A DNA stretch of 46,944 nucleotides from Streptomyces sp. man185 (GTDB lineage Bacteria; Actinomycetota; Actinomycetes; Streptomycetales; Streptomycetaceae). The notes under the pieces are model-generated. The model searched no databases. It worked only from the letters and a program-made list of their open reading frames with translations, and was not told the DNA's origin. The position numbers and the translations under genes are program-made. This document shows positions 1 to 8,252 of this stretch, piece after piece; within the stretch, counting starts at the first letter, position 1; each line of letters begins with the position of its first letter. The stretch covers positions 1 through 46,944 of the forward strand of contig NTHE01000064.1 in assembly GCA_002551355.1 (NCBI GenBank). The letters run 5' to 3'.

Positions 1-19
1 AGATGTGTATAAGAGACAG
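1..19. other. Tn5 mosaic-end / transposase library adapter remnant
   Basis: The first 19 bases, AGATGTGTATAAGAGACAG, are exactly the hyperactive Tn5 mosaic end used in tagmentation libraries. High-GC chromosomal DNA begins directly after it. It is an untrimmed adapter at a contig end and should be masked. It is not a resident transposon end, because no transposase gene or target duplication is present. Confidence 0.97.
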
Positions 20-74
20 GCATGGCCGACCCAAGGCACCGGCCCGGCGGCCGAGGCGGCGTGCCCGGGGCACC

Positions 75-116
75 GGCCCGGCGGCCCGGGGTGGCGGCCC
101 GGCGGCCCGGGGTGGC
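75..116. repeat. Perfect 2 x 21 bp GC-only tandem repeat
   Basis: Two identical 21-bp units (75-95 and 96-116) made almost only of G and C, with partial copies on both sides. It lies upstream of the glycosidase gene and close to the contig end, and may be why assembly stopped here. Apart from this, I see no gene in 20-247. Confidence 0.8.
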
Positions 117-247
117 GGCGGCCCGGGGGCCAAGTGGCCTCCCCCGATGGCTGGATCTGCTCCATCCGGCGGGCAGGCGGACGCCCCGTGCGGGGGCTTC
201 GCGTGCCGTGACGGCCGACCGTACGGACACCTCCCTACCTTCGTACC

Positions 248-2935
248 GTGAGCCTCCCGCGCGTCTTTGCCCTCGTCCTCGCCCCCATGGTCGTGGCCGC
301 CCTGATCGCACCGCTGCCGCCCGCCGCCGCCACGGCCGGGCCCGACCCCGTACCGCCGACCGGCGAGGCCCGCCCGGCCGGCTCCCCCGACTCCCCCGGC
401 CCCGGTGCGCGTCCCCCGGCCTGCGGGGACGCCTCCGATCCCGCCTGGGCGCCGGCCTCCACCCGCTTCGGGGAGGCCGACGGCTACGACCCGTACGTCG
501 GCAACGGCTATCTCGGCCACCGGGTCCCCGCCACCGGCGCCGGATACGCGTCCACCGGCGAGAAGACCGGCTGGCCTCTCTACACCCCCCGCTACGACGG
601 CGCGTTCGTCTCCGGGCTGTACGCGGCGGACAAGACCGTCGCCGAGGGGCGCGAGGTGATCGCCGCGCTGCCGAGCTGGACGAACATCGACGTGGGCGTC
701 GGTGAGGAGACCCTCGGCCCGGACACCCCGGTCGGCCGAATCTCGCACTACCGCCAGACGGTCTTCCTCTCCTGCGGCCTCGTCCGCACCTCGCTGCGGT
801 GGACGACCGCGGACGGCCGGGCGACCGACCTCGCCTACGACGTCCTGGCCAACCGCGCGGACGCCCACACCGGTGCCGTACGCCTGCGGATGACCCCGCG
901 CTGGAGCGGCACCGCGACCGTCACCGGCCGGCTCGACGAGCGGGGCGCGCGCCGGATCACGCTGCGCGAGGACGGCACGTTCCGCACGCTCGGCACCGGG
1001 GTCGAGGGGGCCCTCGCGCAGACGATGCGGCGCGGCGCGGGCGTGGTCGAGACCCTGCGTCCCGGCTCTTCCCCGCACGCGACGCCGGTCCGCGCGGGCC
1101 GGACGTACACCTTCGAGAAGTACGTCGGCGTCGACACCGCCCTCACCTCCGCCGCCCCGGCCGAGGACGCCCGCGAGGCCGCGCACCGCGCCGCGCGGCG
1201 CGGCTGGGACCGGGTCTTCGCGGCGAACGAGGCGGCCTGGCGCGAGGCGTGGTCCGCCGATGTGCTCGTCCCCGGCGACCGCGAGCTGCAGGGCTGGCTG
1301 CGCTCCGCCCAGTACGGGCTGCTGGCGAGCACCCGGCGCGGGTCCGCGAACAGCATCGCCCCGGCCGGTCTGACCAGCGACAACTACGCGGGCCTGGTGT
1401 TCTGGGACGCCGAGACGTGGATGCTCCCCGGGCTGCTCGCCACCCGCCCGGAGCTGGCCCGCTCGGTCGTCGAGTACCGCTACCGCACCCGGGGCACGGC
1501 CCGTGCGAACGCCGAGAAGCTGGGCCACGACGGGCTGTTCTACCCCTGGACCAGCGCGAGCCGGGGCCGGCTGGACTCCGAGTGCCACAGCGTGGACCCG
1601 CCGCACTGCCGGACCCAGAACCACCTCCAGGGCGACGTCTCGCTCGCCGTCTGGCAGTACTACCTGGCCACCGGCGACCGCGACTGGCTGGCGGCACGCG
1701 GCTGGCCGCTCCTGAAGGGCATCGCCGACTTCTGGCGCTCCCGTGCCACGGCGAACCCGGACGGCAGCTACTCCGTCAACGACGTGGCGGGGCCCGACGA
1801 GTACAGCAACGGCGTCGACGACGGCGTCTTCACCAACGCGGTCGCCGCCACCGCCCTGCGCAACGCGACCCGCGCGGCCCGCCTCCTCGGGCACCGCCCG
1901 CCCGCCGCCTGGAACCAGGTCGCGGACGGGCTCCGTATCCCGTACGACGCGGAGCGCAAGGTCTTCCTCCAGTACGCGGGCTACAACGGCTCCACGATCA
2001 AGCAGGCGGACACGGTCCTGCTGACGTACCCCCTGGAGTGGCCGATGGAGCCGGGCGCGGCGGCGGCCACCCTGGACTACTACGCGGCCCGCACCGACCC
2101 GGACGGCCCGGCGATGACGGACTCGGTGCACGCGATCGACGCGGCGGCGATCGGCGAGCCGGGCTGCTCGGCGTACACGTATCTCCAGCGCGCGGTACGC
2201 CCCTTCATGCGGGGTCCGTACGACCTGTTCTCCGAGGCGCGCGGCGACAAGGCGGGCTCGGAGGACCCGCTGTCCGGCTTCCCGGCCGACGACTTCCTGA
2301 CCGGGAAGGGCGGCTTCCTCCAGGTGTTCACGCACGGCCTGACGGGGCTCCGGCTCCGCGAGGACGGGGTGCGCCTGGACCCGACGCTGCCGCCCCAACT
2401 GCACGAGGGCGTCACGCTGAAGGGCCTGCGGTTCCGGGACGCGACATACGAGGTCGGGGTCGGCCCCCGGACGACCACGGTCCGGCTGACGTCGGGCGCC
2501 CCGTTCACGGTGCACACCGCGGAGGGGCCGCGCCGCCTGGCCGGCACGCTGACCCTGCCCACCCGACGCCCGGACCTGACCCCGACGGCCGACGTGGCGC
2601 GCTGCCGCCCGGCGACGGCGACCTCCGAGGCCCCGGGCCTGTACGCGGAGGCGGCGGTGGACGGGAGCCCGGCGACGTCCTGGTCCCCGGACGGCGCGGA
2701 GGGCTCCCTGACGGTGGACCTGGGCGCGAGGCCGCTGCGGATCACGGAGGTGGCCCCGCGCTGGAGCGACGTGACGCCCGCTTCGCACACGGTGGAGACC
2801 TCCCTCGACGGCCGCTTCTGGCGCCCGTACCTGGCGGGTGACACGGCCCGCAAGGTCCGGCTGACGGTCCGTTCGCAGGACCCGGAGAAGCCGGCGGGGG
2901 TGACGGAGCTGCGGGTGGCGGCGGACAAGCGGTAG
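248..2935 (+). CDS. Secreted GH65-like glycoside hydrolase with C-terminal discoidin domain
   Basis: An 895-residue protein that starts at GTG with a typical signal peptide (Arg near the N-terminus, a hydrophobic run to about residue 22, Ala-rich cleavage region near 29). The body resembles the trehalose/maltose/kojibiose hydrolase-phosphorylase family. FWDAE lies at 385-389, GPDEY at 515-519 with Glu518 as the likely general acid, and a KQAD motif near 585. The last 110 residues or so look like an F5/8 type C (discoidin) carbohydrate-binding module, with a WS-containing strand and a VDLG motif. It probably acts outside the cell on an alpha-linked disaccharide or glycoconjugate (inference). 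An acid-trehalase-like enzyme or a glucosylgalactosyl-hydroxylysine glucosidase are both possible. No clear ribosome site precedes the GTG. ATG at 287 is an alternative, but it would remove the charged signal-peptide N-region. Confidence 0.85.
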   Translation: MSLPRVFALVLAPMVVAALIAPLPPAAATAGPDPVPPTGEARPAGSPDSPGPGARPPACGDASDPAWAPASTRFGEADGYDPYVGNGYLGHRVPATGAGYASTGEKTGWPLYTPRYDGAFVSGLYAADKTVAEGREVIAALPSWTNIDVGVGEETLGPDTPVGRISHYRQTVFLSCGLVRTSLRWTTADGRATDLAYDVLANRADAHTGAVRLRMTPRWSGTATVTGRLDERGARRITLREDGTFRTLGTGVEGALAQTMRRGAGVVETLRPGSSPHATPVRAGRTYTFEKYVGVDTALTSAAPAEDAREAAHRAARRGWDRVFAANEAAWREAWSADVLVPGDRELQGWLRSAQYGLLASTRRGSANSIAPAGLTSDNYAGLVFWDAETWMLPGLLATRPELARSVVEYRYRTRGTARANAEKLGHDGLFYPWTSASRGRLDSECHSVDPPHCRTQNHLQGDVSLAVWQYYLATGDRDWLAARGWPLLKGIADFWRSRATANPDGSYSVNDVAGPDEYSNGVDDGVFTNAVAATALRNATRAARLLGHRPPAAWNQVADGLRIPYDAERKVFLQYAGYNGSTIKQADTVLLTYPLEWPMEPGAAAATLDYYAARTDPDGPAMTDSVHAIDAAAIGEPGCSAYTYLQRAVRPFMRGPYDLFSEARGDKAGSEDPLSGFPADDFLTGKGGFLQVFTHGLTGLRLREDGVRLDPTLPPQLHEGVTLKGLRFRDATYEVGVGPRTTTVRLTSGAPFTVHTAEGPRRLAGTLTLPTRRPDLTPTADVARCRPATATSEAPGLYAEAAVDGSPATSWSPDGAEGSLTVDLGARPLRITEVAPRWSDVTPASHTVETSLDGRFWRPYLAGDTARKVRLTVRSQDPEKPAGVTELRVAADKR

Positions 2936-2969
2936 GGCTCGCCTCAGGCTCTCCGGACCAGGTGCCGCC

Positions 2970-3938
2970 TCAGCCCTCCGGGCAGGGCGGCACCTCGTCG
3001 CCGCGCCGGTCGCGGGCGTACTCCGCTCCCGACTGCTCGTACCAGTCCCCCGACGCCCGGGGGCTCGAACCGCGGCAGGTGAAGCCGGGAAAGTAGACGC
3101 TCCTGTAGTCGGAGGTGTCGGGCAGCTGCCCGGTCAGTTCGAAGGGCTTGCCCCCGGGCCCGCTGATCGTCATCTCCGCCGTACCGCCGCCGACTTCGTA
3201 GTGCACGCGGTAGCGCCACCGGCAGTGGCCCGTGCGGGACGTCGCATGGACGATGAACGCCTCCGTCTCGTTCTGGTTCAGCGTGATGTGCTTGGCCCCG
3301 GGACCGGTGAAGAACGGCTTCGCCTCCTCGGCGCCCTTGCCGGCGGTCCTGAGGCGGGGCCGCGGCTCGTCCACCGCCACCTCCAGGGGAATCACGTCCA
3401 TGACGCCCTGGGAGGGCAGACTGACCAGGCTGCCGCCGAGGGGCGCCGCGCACGAACCTCCCTCCAGCTCGGGCACGATGTCGGTGATGCGGACCTGCTG
3501 GGCGGCCCGGCCCTGGACCGTGATCATCCAGTCCGACTCCCCGGCATCGACGACGTCGTGGTTCTGCCCCCACGGTGCGCCCGAGGAGAGTTCGTCGAGG
3601 AACCCCGGGCCCACGCGATCACGCAGCACGTAGAACCCGGTGGCCTTGACGTCCTTCACGTCGACCACGTCGATGGCGTTCTGCGGCGAGAGCCGGTCCG
3701 GCACCCGGTCCAGCGGAAGAACCGTCTTCACGGACGCGGCCAGCACGTCCTGGAAGGTCACGGTCACCACGGCCAGCACGATGCCCAGCAGCCAGGCGGT
3801 CGGGCTCCTCAGATACCGCAGCCGGCCCGTCGCCTCCTCCTGCTCCTCGGTCTGCGGCGGGCGTCGACCACTCCCCCGGCGTACGCTCGCCCGGGTGAGC
3901 GCGTCGGTCCTGCGGGTCACACGTCGGTTACTCGGCAT
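2970..3938 (-). CDS. Hypothetical single-pass membrane protein
   Basis: About 322 residues with a basic N-terminal tail (about 50 residues), one transmembrane helix (around AWLLGIVLAVV) and a large extracytoplasmic C-terminal domain rich in Cys, Trp and charged residues. I do not recognise the family. The start at 3938 is preferred over the upstream ATG at 3968: GAGGAG lies 10 bases ahead, and the start overlaps the end of the upstream gene by 11 bases, a normal operon junction. The neighbouring gene also encodes a membrane protein, so the two are probably co-translated and may act together. No catalytic motif is visible. Confidence 0.75.
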   Translation of the reverse strand: MPSNRRVTRRTDALTRASVRRGSGRRPPQTEEQEEATGRLRYLRSPTAWLLGIVLAVVTVTFQDVLAASVKTVLPLDRVPDRLSPQNAIDVVDVKDVKATGFYVLRDRVGPGFLDELSSGAPWGQNHDVVDAGESDWMITVQGRAAQQVRITDIVPELEGGSCAAPLGGSLVSLPSQGVMDVIPLEVAVDEPRPRLRTAGKGAEEAKPFFTGPGAKHITLNQNETEAFIVHATSRTGHCRWRYRVHYEVGGGTAEMTISGPGGKPFELTGQLPDTSDYRSVYFPGFTCRGSSPRASGDWYEQSGAEYARDRRGDEVPPCPEG

Positions 3939-5169
3939 CGACCGGCTGCTCCTCGCGCTCGTCGACACGCGGGACCTCGTGGTCCTCGCGCCGCTTCATC
4001 AGCAGAATCACTCCCAGGCACGCGAGCCCCGTCGTCCACCCCCACGCGGTGCCGAACCGGACGGCGTCGCCGAGAGCCACCTCCAGGCGATCGGCCGACG
4101 TGGCGCTCGTGCCTTCCGCGAGCCATCGCAGCAGCCGCCCGTCCACGAACGCGGCGACGACGGCTGCCAGAAGCGTCGCGTACCAGCCCTTCATGACCAG
4201 GTCGACACGTGCCGCCGGGCTCCACCGTCGTACCTCCGCCGCACGCCGTGCCGACGAGCGGAGCGCCACGGCCAGCGCCAGGAGGAAGACGGCACAGACC
4301 ACCAGGGTCGCGATCCAGCCGCCGGTCAGCTCGGTCCTGAGCGGGCGCAGGCGCAGCGCCGGATAGAGCACACCGCTCCACTCGTCGACCCGTGCGGGCG
4401 GGTGGTAGGAGTCCCACAGGTCCGGATCGAAGGTGACCGACGTCCCCTGGGTCAGGATCCCCACCCGTCTGTGCCGCAGGACCGGTCCCCCCGCCACGGC
4501 CAGCAGCACGGCCGGGATCAGCCCGGCGCACACCAGGTGCCGCCGCCCCCGCGCGGTGATCAGCGGCGGCGGACCGGGCTTCTCGTTGCTCTCGGCATCC
4601 TTGGCGGACCCGGCGAATTCGGCGTCCCCGTCGGTCTTGAGGTACGTCCGCAGGGGCTGCCATCGCCGGTACCGCCACACCAGGAACCAGACGATGACCG
4701 GCAGCCAGACCGTGCACAGCGCGAACTGGGCCGCCGCCGCGGCAGGCGCCTCGCCCACCGCAGCGTCCACCAGCCATTGGCCGTAGGTGGGCAGGACCGT
4801 CGGGCGCGGTTCCGGATCGAGCGCCGCCCCGAGCAGCGTCGCCGCCCCGGCGGCGAGCAGCACCGCTCCGATCAGCGCGACCACGGTCCCGAACCTCGGC
4901 CTGAGACCCGGACTCCCGCGCAGCACGCCGTAGGTGAGCAGACCGCTCAGCACGACGAAGCCGAGCTGCGGCAGCCAGCCTTCGACGTGGTGCAGGTCGC
5001 GCACCGCGAAGCCGTCGAGCGAGAGCCCCAGCACCCGGACGTCCCCGACCGTCATGCCGGGCCCGGCCGCCGTGGCGAGCTGTTCCTTCGCCGGTTCGAG
5101 AAAGAACAGCAGGGTCGCCTGGATCCAGACCCCGTAGGCGGCCAACACCATGGACAGGCGGCGATTCAC
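3928..5169 (-). CDS. Hypothetical polytopic membrane protein
   Basis: About 413 residues with roughly eight predicted membrane helices: one right after the start, a pair near residues 75-130, one near 160, one near 220 and three in the last 150 residues. There is no recognised transporter or enzyme motif. GTG at 5169 is chosen because GGGGGA lies nine bases upstream; the longer open frame to 5247 would add an unlikely 26-residue polar head. It is the first gene of a two-gene unit with the single-pass protein at 2970-3938. Another frame on the same strand (3917-5236) is also open but gives an arginine/glycine-rich low-complexity product and is rejected. Confidence 0.75.
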   Translation of the reverse strand: MNRRLSMVLAAYGVWIQATLLFFLEPAKEQLATAAGPGMTVGDVRVLGLSLDGFAVRDLHHVEGWLPQLGFVVLSGLLTYGVLRGSPGLRPRFGTVVALIGAVLLAAGAATLLGAALDPEPRPTVLPTYGQWLVDAAVGEAPAAAAAQFALCTVWLPVIVWFLVWRYRRWQPLRTYLKTDGDAEFAGSAKDAESNEKPGPPPLITARGRRHLVCAGLIPAVLLAVAGGPVLRHRRVGILTQGTSVTFDPDLWDSYHPPARVDEWSGVLYPALRLRPLRTELTGGWIATLVVCAVFLLALAVALRSSARRAAEVRRWSPAARVDLVMKGWYATLLAAVVAAFVDGRLLRWLAEGTSATSADRLEVALGDAVRFGTAWGWTTGLACLGVILLMKRREDHEVPRVDEREEQPVDAE

Positions 5170-5313
5170 CGTCGTATTTCCCCCGAGTCGCCTGTTCCGT
5201 ACGTGAGTTGCGGCAGCAAGTCTGCCGTACGGACACAGCCGCACCAAGACCTTTACGTCCAGGAAGCCTCAGGAGCCCTACGGGTCTGCGGCCCGGCCGT
5301 GCCGTTCAGCGGG

Positions 5314-6429
5314 TCATTCGCCGGACATCTGCCCCCGCCCCGGCAGCCGGGTCTCCCCCGCGGCCTCCGCCTCGGCCTTCGCGTCGCTCACCGCTACTGC
5401 GGCCTGCTTCGCGGCCTCGTCGGCGGCGGCGACGGCATCCAGCGCGAGCGTCGAGTTCGGCTCGATCTCCGGAGCTCCGACGTTGTCCTTGTCGCTGTCG
5501 GCGACATCGGCGGCGGTCCCGTCCGCGCGCTGCGCGGACGGCGGCGCACCCGTGGCGGACGACTGGTCGCCGAACGCGGTGGTGACGGTGCGGATCGCCT
5601 CGGTCAGCTCGCCCGGGATCACCCAGAAGGTGTTGTTGTCGCTCTGCGCCAGATGCGGGAGCGTCTCCAGGTACTTGTAGGCCAGGACCTTCGCGTCGGC
5701 GTTGTTGCGGTGGACGGCCTGGAAGACGAGCTCCACGGCCTTCGACTCGCCGTCGGCCCGCAGGATCATGGCCTGCTGCGTGCCCTGGGCCTCCAGGATG
5801 TCCTTCTGCTTGGTGCCCTCGGCGGTGAGGATCTTGGCCTGCCGCTCGCCTTCGGCGTGCAGGATGGCCGCGCGCTTGTCCCGCTCGGCCCGCATCTGCT
5901 TCTCCATCGCCTCTTTGATGGTGTTCGGCGGATCGATGGCCTTGATCTCGACGCGGTTGACCCGGATGCCCCACTTCCCGGTGGCGTCGTCGAGGACGGC
6001 ACGGAGCCGGGCGTTGATCTCCTCGCGCGAGGTGAGCGTCCCCTCCAGGTCCATGGAGCCGATGACGTTCCGCAGGGTGGTCACGGTGAGCTGGTCGATG
6101 GCGTGCAGATAGTCGGCGACCTCGTAGGCCGCCGCCCGCGGATCGGTGATCTGGTAGTAGAGGACGGTATCGATGTTGACCACGAGGTTGTCCTCGGTGA
6201 TCACCGGCTTGGGGTCGGACGAATACACCTGCTCGCGCACGTCGAGCTTGGTGTTGACCCGGTCCGCCACCGGCAGGACGAAATTCAGGCCGGGTTGCAG
6301 CGTTCTGCGGTACCGGCCGAACCGCTCGATGTTGTAGCGGCGCGCCTGCGGAACGATCCGCACGGTGGCGGCCACGAGGAACACCACGACGAGCGCCGCC
6401 ACGAGAATGAGGACGACCACCGGATCCAT
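5314..6429 (-). CDS. SPFH/band-7 (stomatin-like) membrane protein
   Basis: A 371-residue protein with an N-terminal membrane anchor (about residues 4-26) followed by a typical SPFH domain. Recognisable segments are RIVPQARRYNIERFGRY, LQPGLNF, ITEDNLVVNIDTVLYYQI and the coiled-coil region AILHAEGERQAKI. It belongs to the QmcA/HflK-like group that oligomerises on membranes and scaffolds proteolysis or microdomains. The C-terminal tail (about 300-371) is acidic, Ala-rich and probably disordered. It lies 65 bases downstream of an nfeD gene on the same strand; SPFH-NfeD pairing is a classic conserved operon, and the two products are expected to act together at the membrane. Confidence 0.93.
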   Translation of the reverse strand: MDPVVVLILVAALVVVFLVAATVRIVPQARRYNIERFGRYRRTLQPGLNFVLPVADRVNTKLDVREQVYSSDPKPVITEDNLVVNIDTVLYYQITDPRAAAYEVADYLHAIDQLTVTTLRNVIGSMDLEGTLTSREEINARLRAVLDDATGKWGIRVNRVEIKAIDPPNTIKEAMEKQMRAERDKRAAILHAEGERQAKILTAEGTKQKDILEAQGTQQAMILRADGESKAVELVFQAVHRNNADAKVLAYKYLETLPHLAQSDNNTFWVIPGELTEAIRTVTTAFGDQSSATGAPPSAQRADGTAADVADSDKDNVGAPEIEPNSTLALDAVAAADEAAKQAAVAVSDAKAEAEAAGETRLPGRGQMSGE

Positions 6430-6494
6430 GCTTCCTCCATCGCTGCTTCGCCAGGTAGGCAGCGCCGCACCTTCGACGCCGTGTGTTCAGCCGG

Positions 6495-6932
6495 TCACGG
6501 AAGGAGCTCGCGGGGATACACGACGGCTGTGGCGCCCTCGATCTCCATGACGTCCACCAGCGCTCCCACCGGGATCACATGGCTCTCGTCGAGAGCGCGA
6601 GCCGTCCACTCCTCGCCGGAGAGCTTGATCAGGCCATGAGTGGCGGTCACCTCCTGCATGACCTCGGCCCGCTTGCCGATCAGCGCGTCGCTGCCCTCAC
6701 GGGTCAGGGGCCCCTGCGCGATGTGCCGCATCGCGACGGGGCGGACGAGAGCGAGACCCGCTGCCGCCGCCAGTCCGAGCGCCACGAGCTGACCGAACAG
6801 GCCGACGCCCACCCCGGCCACGACCGCAGCGACCACTGCCGCGCCGGCGAGCAGCCCGAAGACCAGCGTCAGGGTGAAGAACTCCGCAGCGCCCAGCGCC
6901 GCGGCGGCGAGCAACCATGCGAACCACGGCAT
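6495..6932 (-). CDS. NfeD-like membrane protein
   Basis: A 145-residue NfeD protein of the short type. Three or so hydrophobic helices (about residues 3-70) are followed by a small OB-fold domain that contains the GKRAEVMQEV and GEEWTARA segments typical of NfeD C-termini. The start at 6932 is supported by GGGGAGG about nine bases upstream. It is the promoter-proximal gene of the NfeD-SPFH operon. The accessory locus at 7.2 kb is divergently transcribed, so the 243-base space after 6932 must hold promoters in both directions. Confidence 0.9.
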   Translation of the reverse strand: MPWFAWLLAAAALGAAEFFTLTLVFGLLAGAAVVAAVVAGVGVGLFGQLVALGLAAAAGLALVRPVAMRHIAQGPLTREGSDALIGKRAEVMQEVTATHGLIKLSGEEWTARALDESHVIPVGALVDVMEIEGATAVVYPRELLP

Positions 6933-7064
6933 CGAATCAGCCTCCCCTAGGGGACTTATTCAGATATGTACCCTCCGAAACCCGGCCGGAACCGCTTCTG
7001 ACCGCCTCCGCGATCGACGGCGTCACGCCGGTTGGACGCCGCGCAGGCGCCCGACCGGGACGGG

Positions 7065-7093
7065 TTCCGATCTGTGCACTGCACAGGTATGAC
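7065..7093 (+). promoter_or_regulatory. Putative promoter with palindromic operator for the accessory locus
   Basis: CTGTGCACTGCACAG (7072-7086) is a 7-bp inverted repeat around one central base. It falls between a weak -35-like TTCCGA (7065-7070) and a -10-like TATGAC (7088-7093), spaced 17 bases apart, about 83 bases upstream of the first gene of the rightward operon. A palindrome inside the spacer is a natural repressor or activator site, possibly for the LuxR-type protein at 16.7 kb (inference). Confidence 0.4.
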
Positions 7094-7175
7094 CTTATTG
7101 ATCTCCTCTCCCTGCCCAAGAATTCAGAGCCGGGGGGACAGCCCCCGGCCGAAGTGTTCGAGGGGGGACCGAAAG

Positions 7176-7367
7176 ATGCGTCAGCAGAGATTCGTGCGAG
7201 TGATCGGTGCGGCCATGGCGGCCGCGAGTGTGGCCGCGATGGGCGCCGTGCTGGTGGTGGGGGGCACGGCCCACGGGAGCGAGGCGGCGCCGGCGATATC
7301 GGTGTCGGTGTCGGCGCGGATCAACGACGCGCCCGCCGACCACGGCTGGGACACACCGGCCCCGTGA
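7176..7367 (+). CDS. Small exported peptide (63 aa), unknown function
   Basis: A 63-residue product with a basic N-terminus (MRQQRFVRV), a hydrophobic stretch at about 9-29 and an Ala-rich region that could be cut by signal peptidase near residue 35. This leaves a short tail that ends DAPADHGWDTPAP. It has no cysteines. The purine-rich GGGGGGACCGAAAG just upstream supports translation. It is the first gene of the operon with thyX and the ligases. It could be a secreted signal or structural peptide, a leader peptide for thyX, or (since some ATP-grasp ligases use ribosomal peptides as acceptors, as in pheganomycin) a substrate. The signal-peptide look argues against the last option. I do not recognise the family. 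Confidence 0.65.
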   Translation: MRQQRFVRVIGAAMAAASVAAMGAVLVVGGTAHGSEAAPAISVSVSARINDAPADHGWDTPAP

Positions 7368-7369
7368 CC

Positions 7370-7420
7370 TCCTGCGGGCTCTCAGCGCGCTCGAAGGTGT
7401 CGTAGACCGTTTCCGCAGGA
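7370..7420 (+). promoter_or_regulatory. Inverted repeat between small peptide gene and thyX
   Basis: TCCTGCGG (7370-7377) and CCGCAGGA (7413-7420) are perfect 8-base arms about 35 nt apart, located right after the small peptide stop and before the thyX ribosome site AGGAGGAG. It could fold in mRNA and tune thyX translation. It may also be chance in GC-rich DNA. Confidence 0.25.
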
Positions 7421-7440
7421 ATTCCAGGAGGAGCATCCCC

Positions 7441-8217
7441 ATGACCATCAGTTCACTCACCCCGGCCGAAATCGCCGATGACCGCGCGGTCGGGACGGAG
7501 ATCGGGCCGGAAATCGAGCTGCGGAGCAGGATTTCCGTGGAGCTCGTCGATCACACCGCGTCGGACCTCGGTGTGATCCGCGCGGCCCGCGTTTCCACCG
7601 CGGGCGAGGAGGCCCACCGGGAGGAGCGCGGCGACGCCTACATGGCCGGGCTCATCCAGTACCTGATGCGCAGCCGGCACGGCAGCCCGTTCGAGCACAA
7701 CTCGATGACGTTCCTGGTCAACGCCCCGATCTTCGTGATCCGGCACATGATGCGTCACCGTATGTGGTCGTTCAACGAGGAGAGCGCGCGCTACAAGAAC
7801 CTGGAGTCGGTCTTCTACGTCCCGGACAGCGACCGGCTGCTCAAGCAGGAGGGCAAGCCGGGGCACTACCAGTACGTGCCCGGCAGCGAGGAGGACTACG
7901 AGCTGCTGTCCCTGTCGGCGAGCACGGCCTACCGGGCCGCGTTCCGCGAGTACCAGCAGATGCTCGACGCCGGTATCGCCCGTGAGCTGGCCCGCATGGT
8001 TCTTCCGGTGGCCACGTTCTCGACGGTGTACGCGACCTGCAACGCACGGTCGTTGATGCACTTCCTCGGCCTGCGCACCAACCGCGCGGACGCCACCTAC
8101 GTGTCCCATCCCCAGCGCGAGATCGAGATCGTGGCGGAGCAGATGGAGGCCGAGTTCCAGCGCCTGATGCCGCTGACGCACGCGTCCTACGAGCGCTGCG
8201 GCCGCGTCAGCCCCTGA
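7441..8217 (+). CDS. thyX: Flavin-dependent thymidylate synthase (ThyX) or nucleotide C5-methylase
   Basis: A 258-residue member of the ThyX family, which transfers a methylene from CH2-tetrahydrofolate to C5 of dUMP using FAD and NADPH. The signature RHR(X)7S is intact (Arg105-His106-Arg107 to Ser115, RHRMWSFNEES). The segments SPFEHNSMTF and NARSLMHFLGLRT match actinobacterial ThyX. The start has an ideal AGGAGGAG site. Its place is unusual: it is not with core dap or nucleotide genes but heads a row of biosynthetic genes. Known precedent is PolB of polyoxin biosynthesis, a ThyX relative that methylates UMP. It may therefore build the product (5-methyluracil nucleotide) or be a spare, drug-resistant copy. 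Sequence alone does not tell dUMP from UMP preference. Confidence 0.92.
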   Translation: MTISSLTPAEIADDRAVGTEIGPEIELRSRISVELVDHTASDLGVIRAARVSTAGEEAHREERGDAYMAGLIQYLMRSRHGSPFEHNSMTFLVNAPIFVIRHMMRHRMWSFNEESARYKNLESVFYVPDSDRLLKQEGKPGHYQYVPGSEEDYELLSLSASTAYRAAFREYQQMLDAGIARELARMVLPVATFSTVYATCNARSLMHFLGLRTNRADATYVSHPQREIEIVAEQMEAEFQRLMPLTHASYERCGRVSP

Positions 8218-8252
8218 TCCGGCCGGCCCCTGACAGAAGAAGGAATGGTCGT

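Noticed and set aside
1..19. End of a resident transposon
   Set aside because: The sequence is the engineered Tn5 mosaic end at the exact contig edge, with no transposase or target duplication.
3640..6639. A 999-codon plus-strand frame
   Set aside because: It runs antisense to the membrane protein, SPFH and NfeD genes, has no domain and is Arg/Gly/Pro-rich; it is a shadow of GC bias.
7176..7367. Graspetide (omega-ester) precursor peptide
   Set aside because: The ATP-grasp enzymes look like free amino acid ligases, and the peptide has a signal-like N-terminus and no repeated Thr/Ser-Glu/Asp core.
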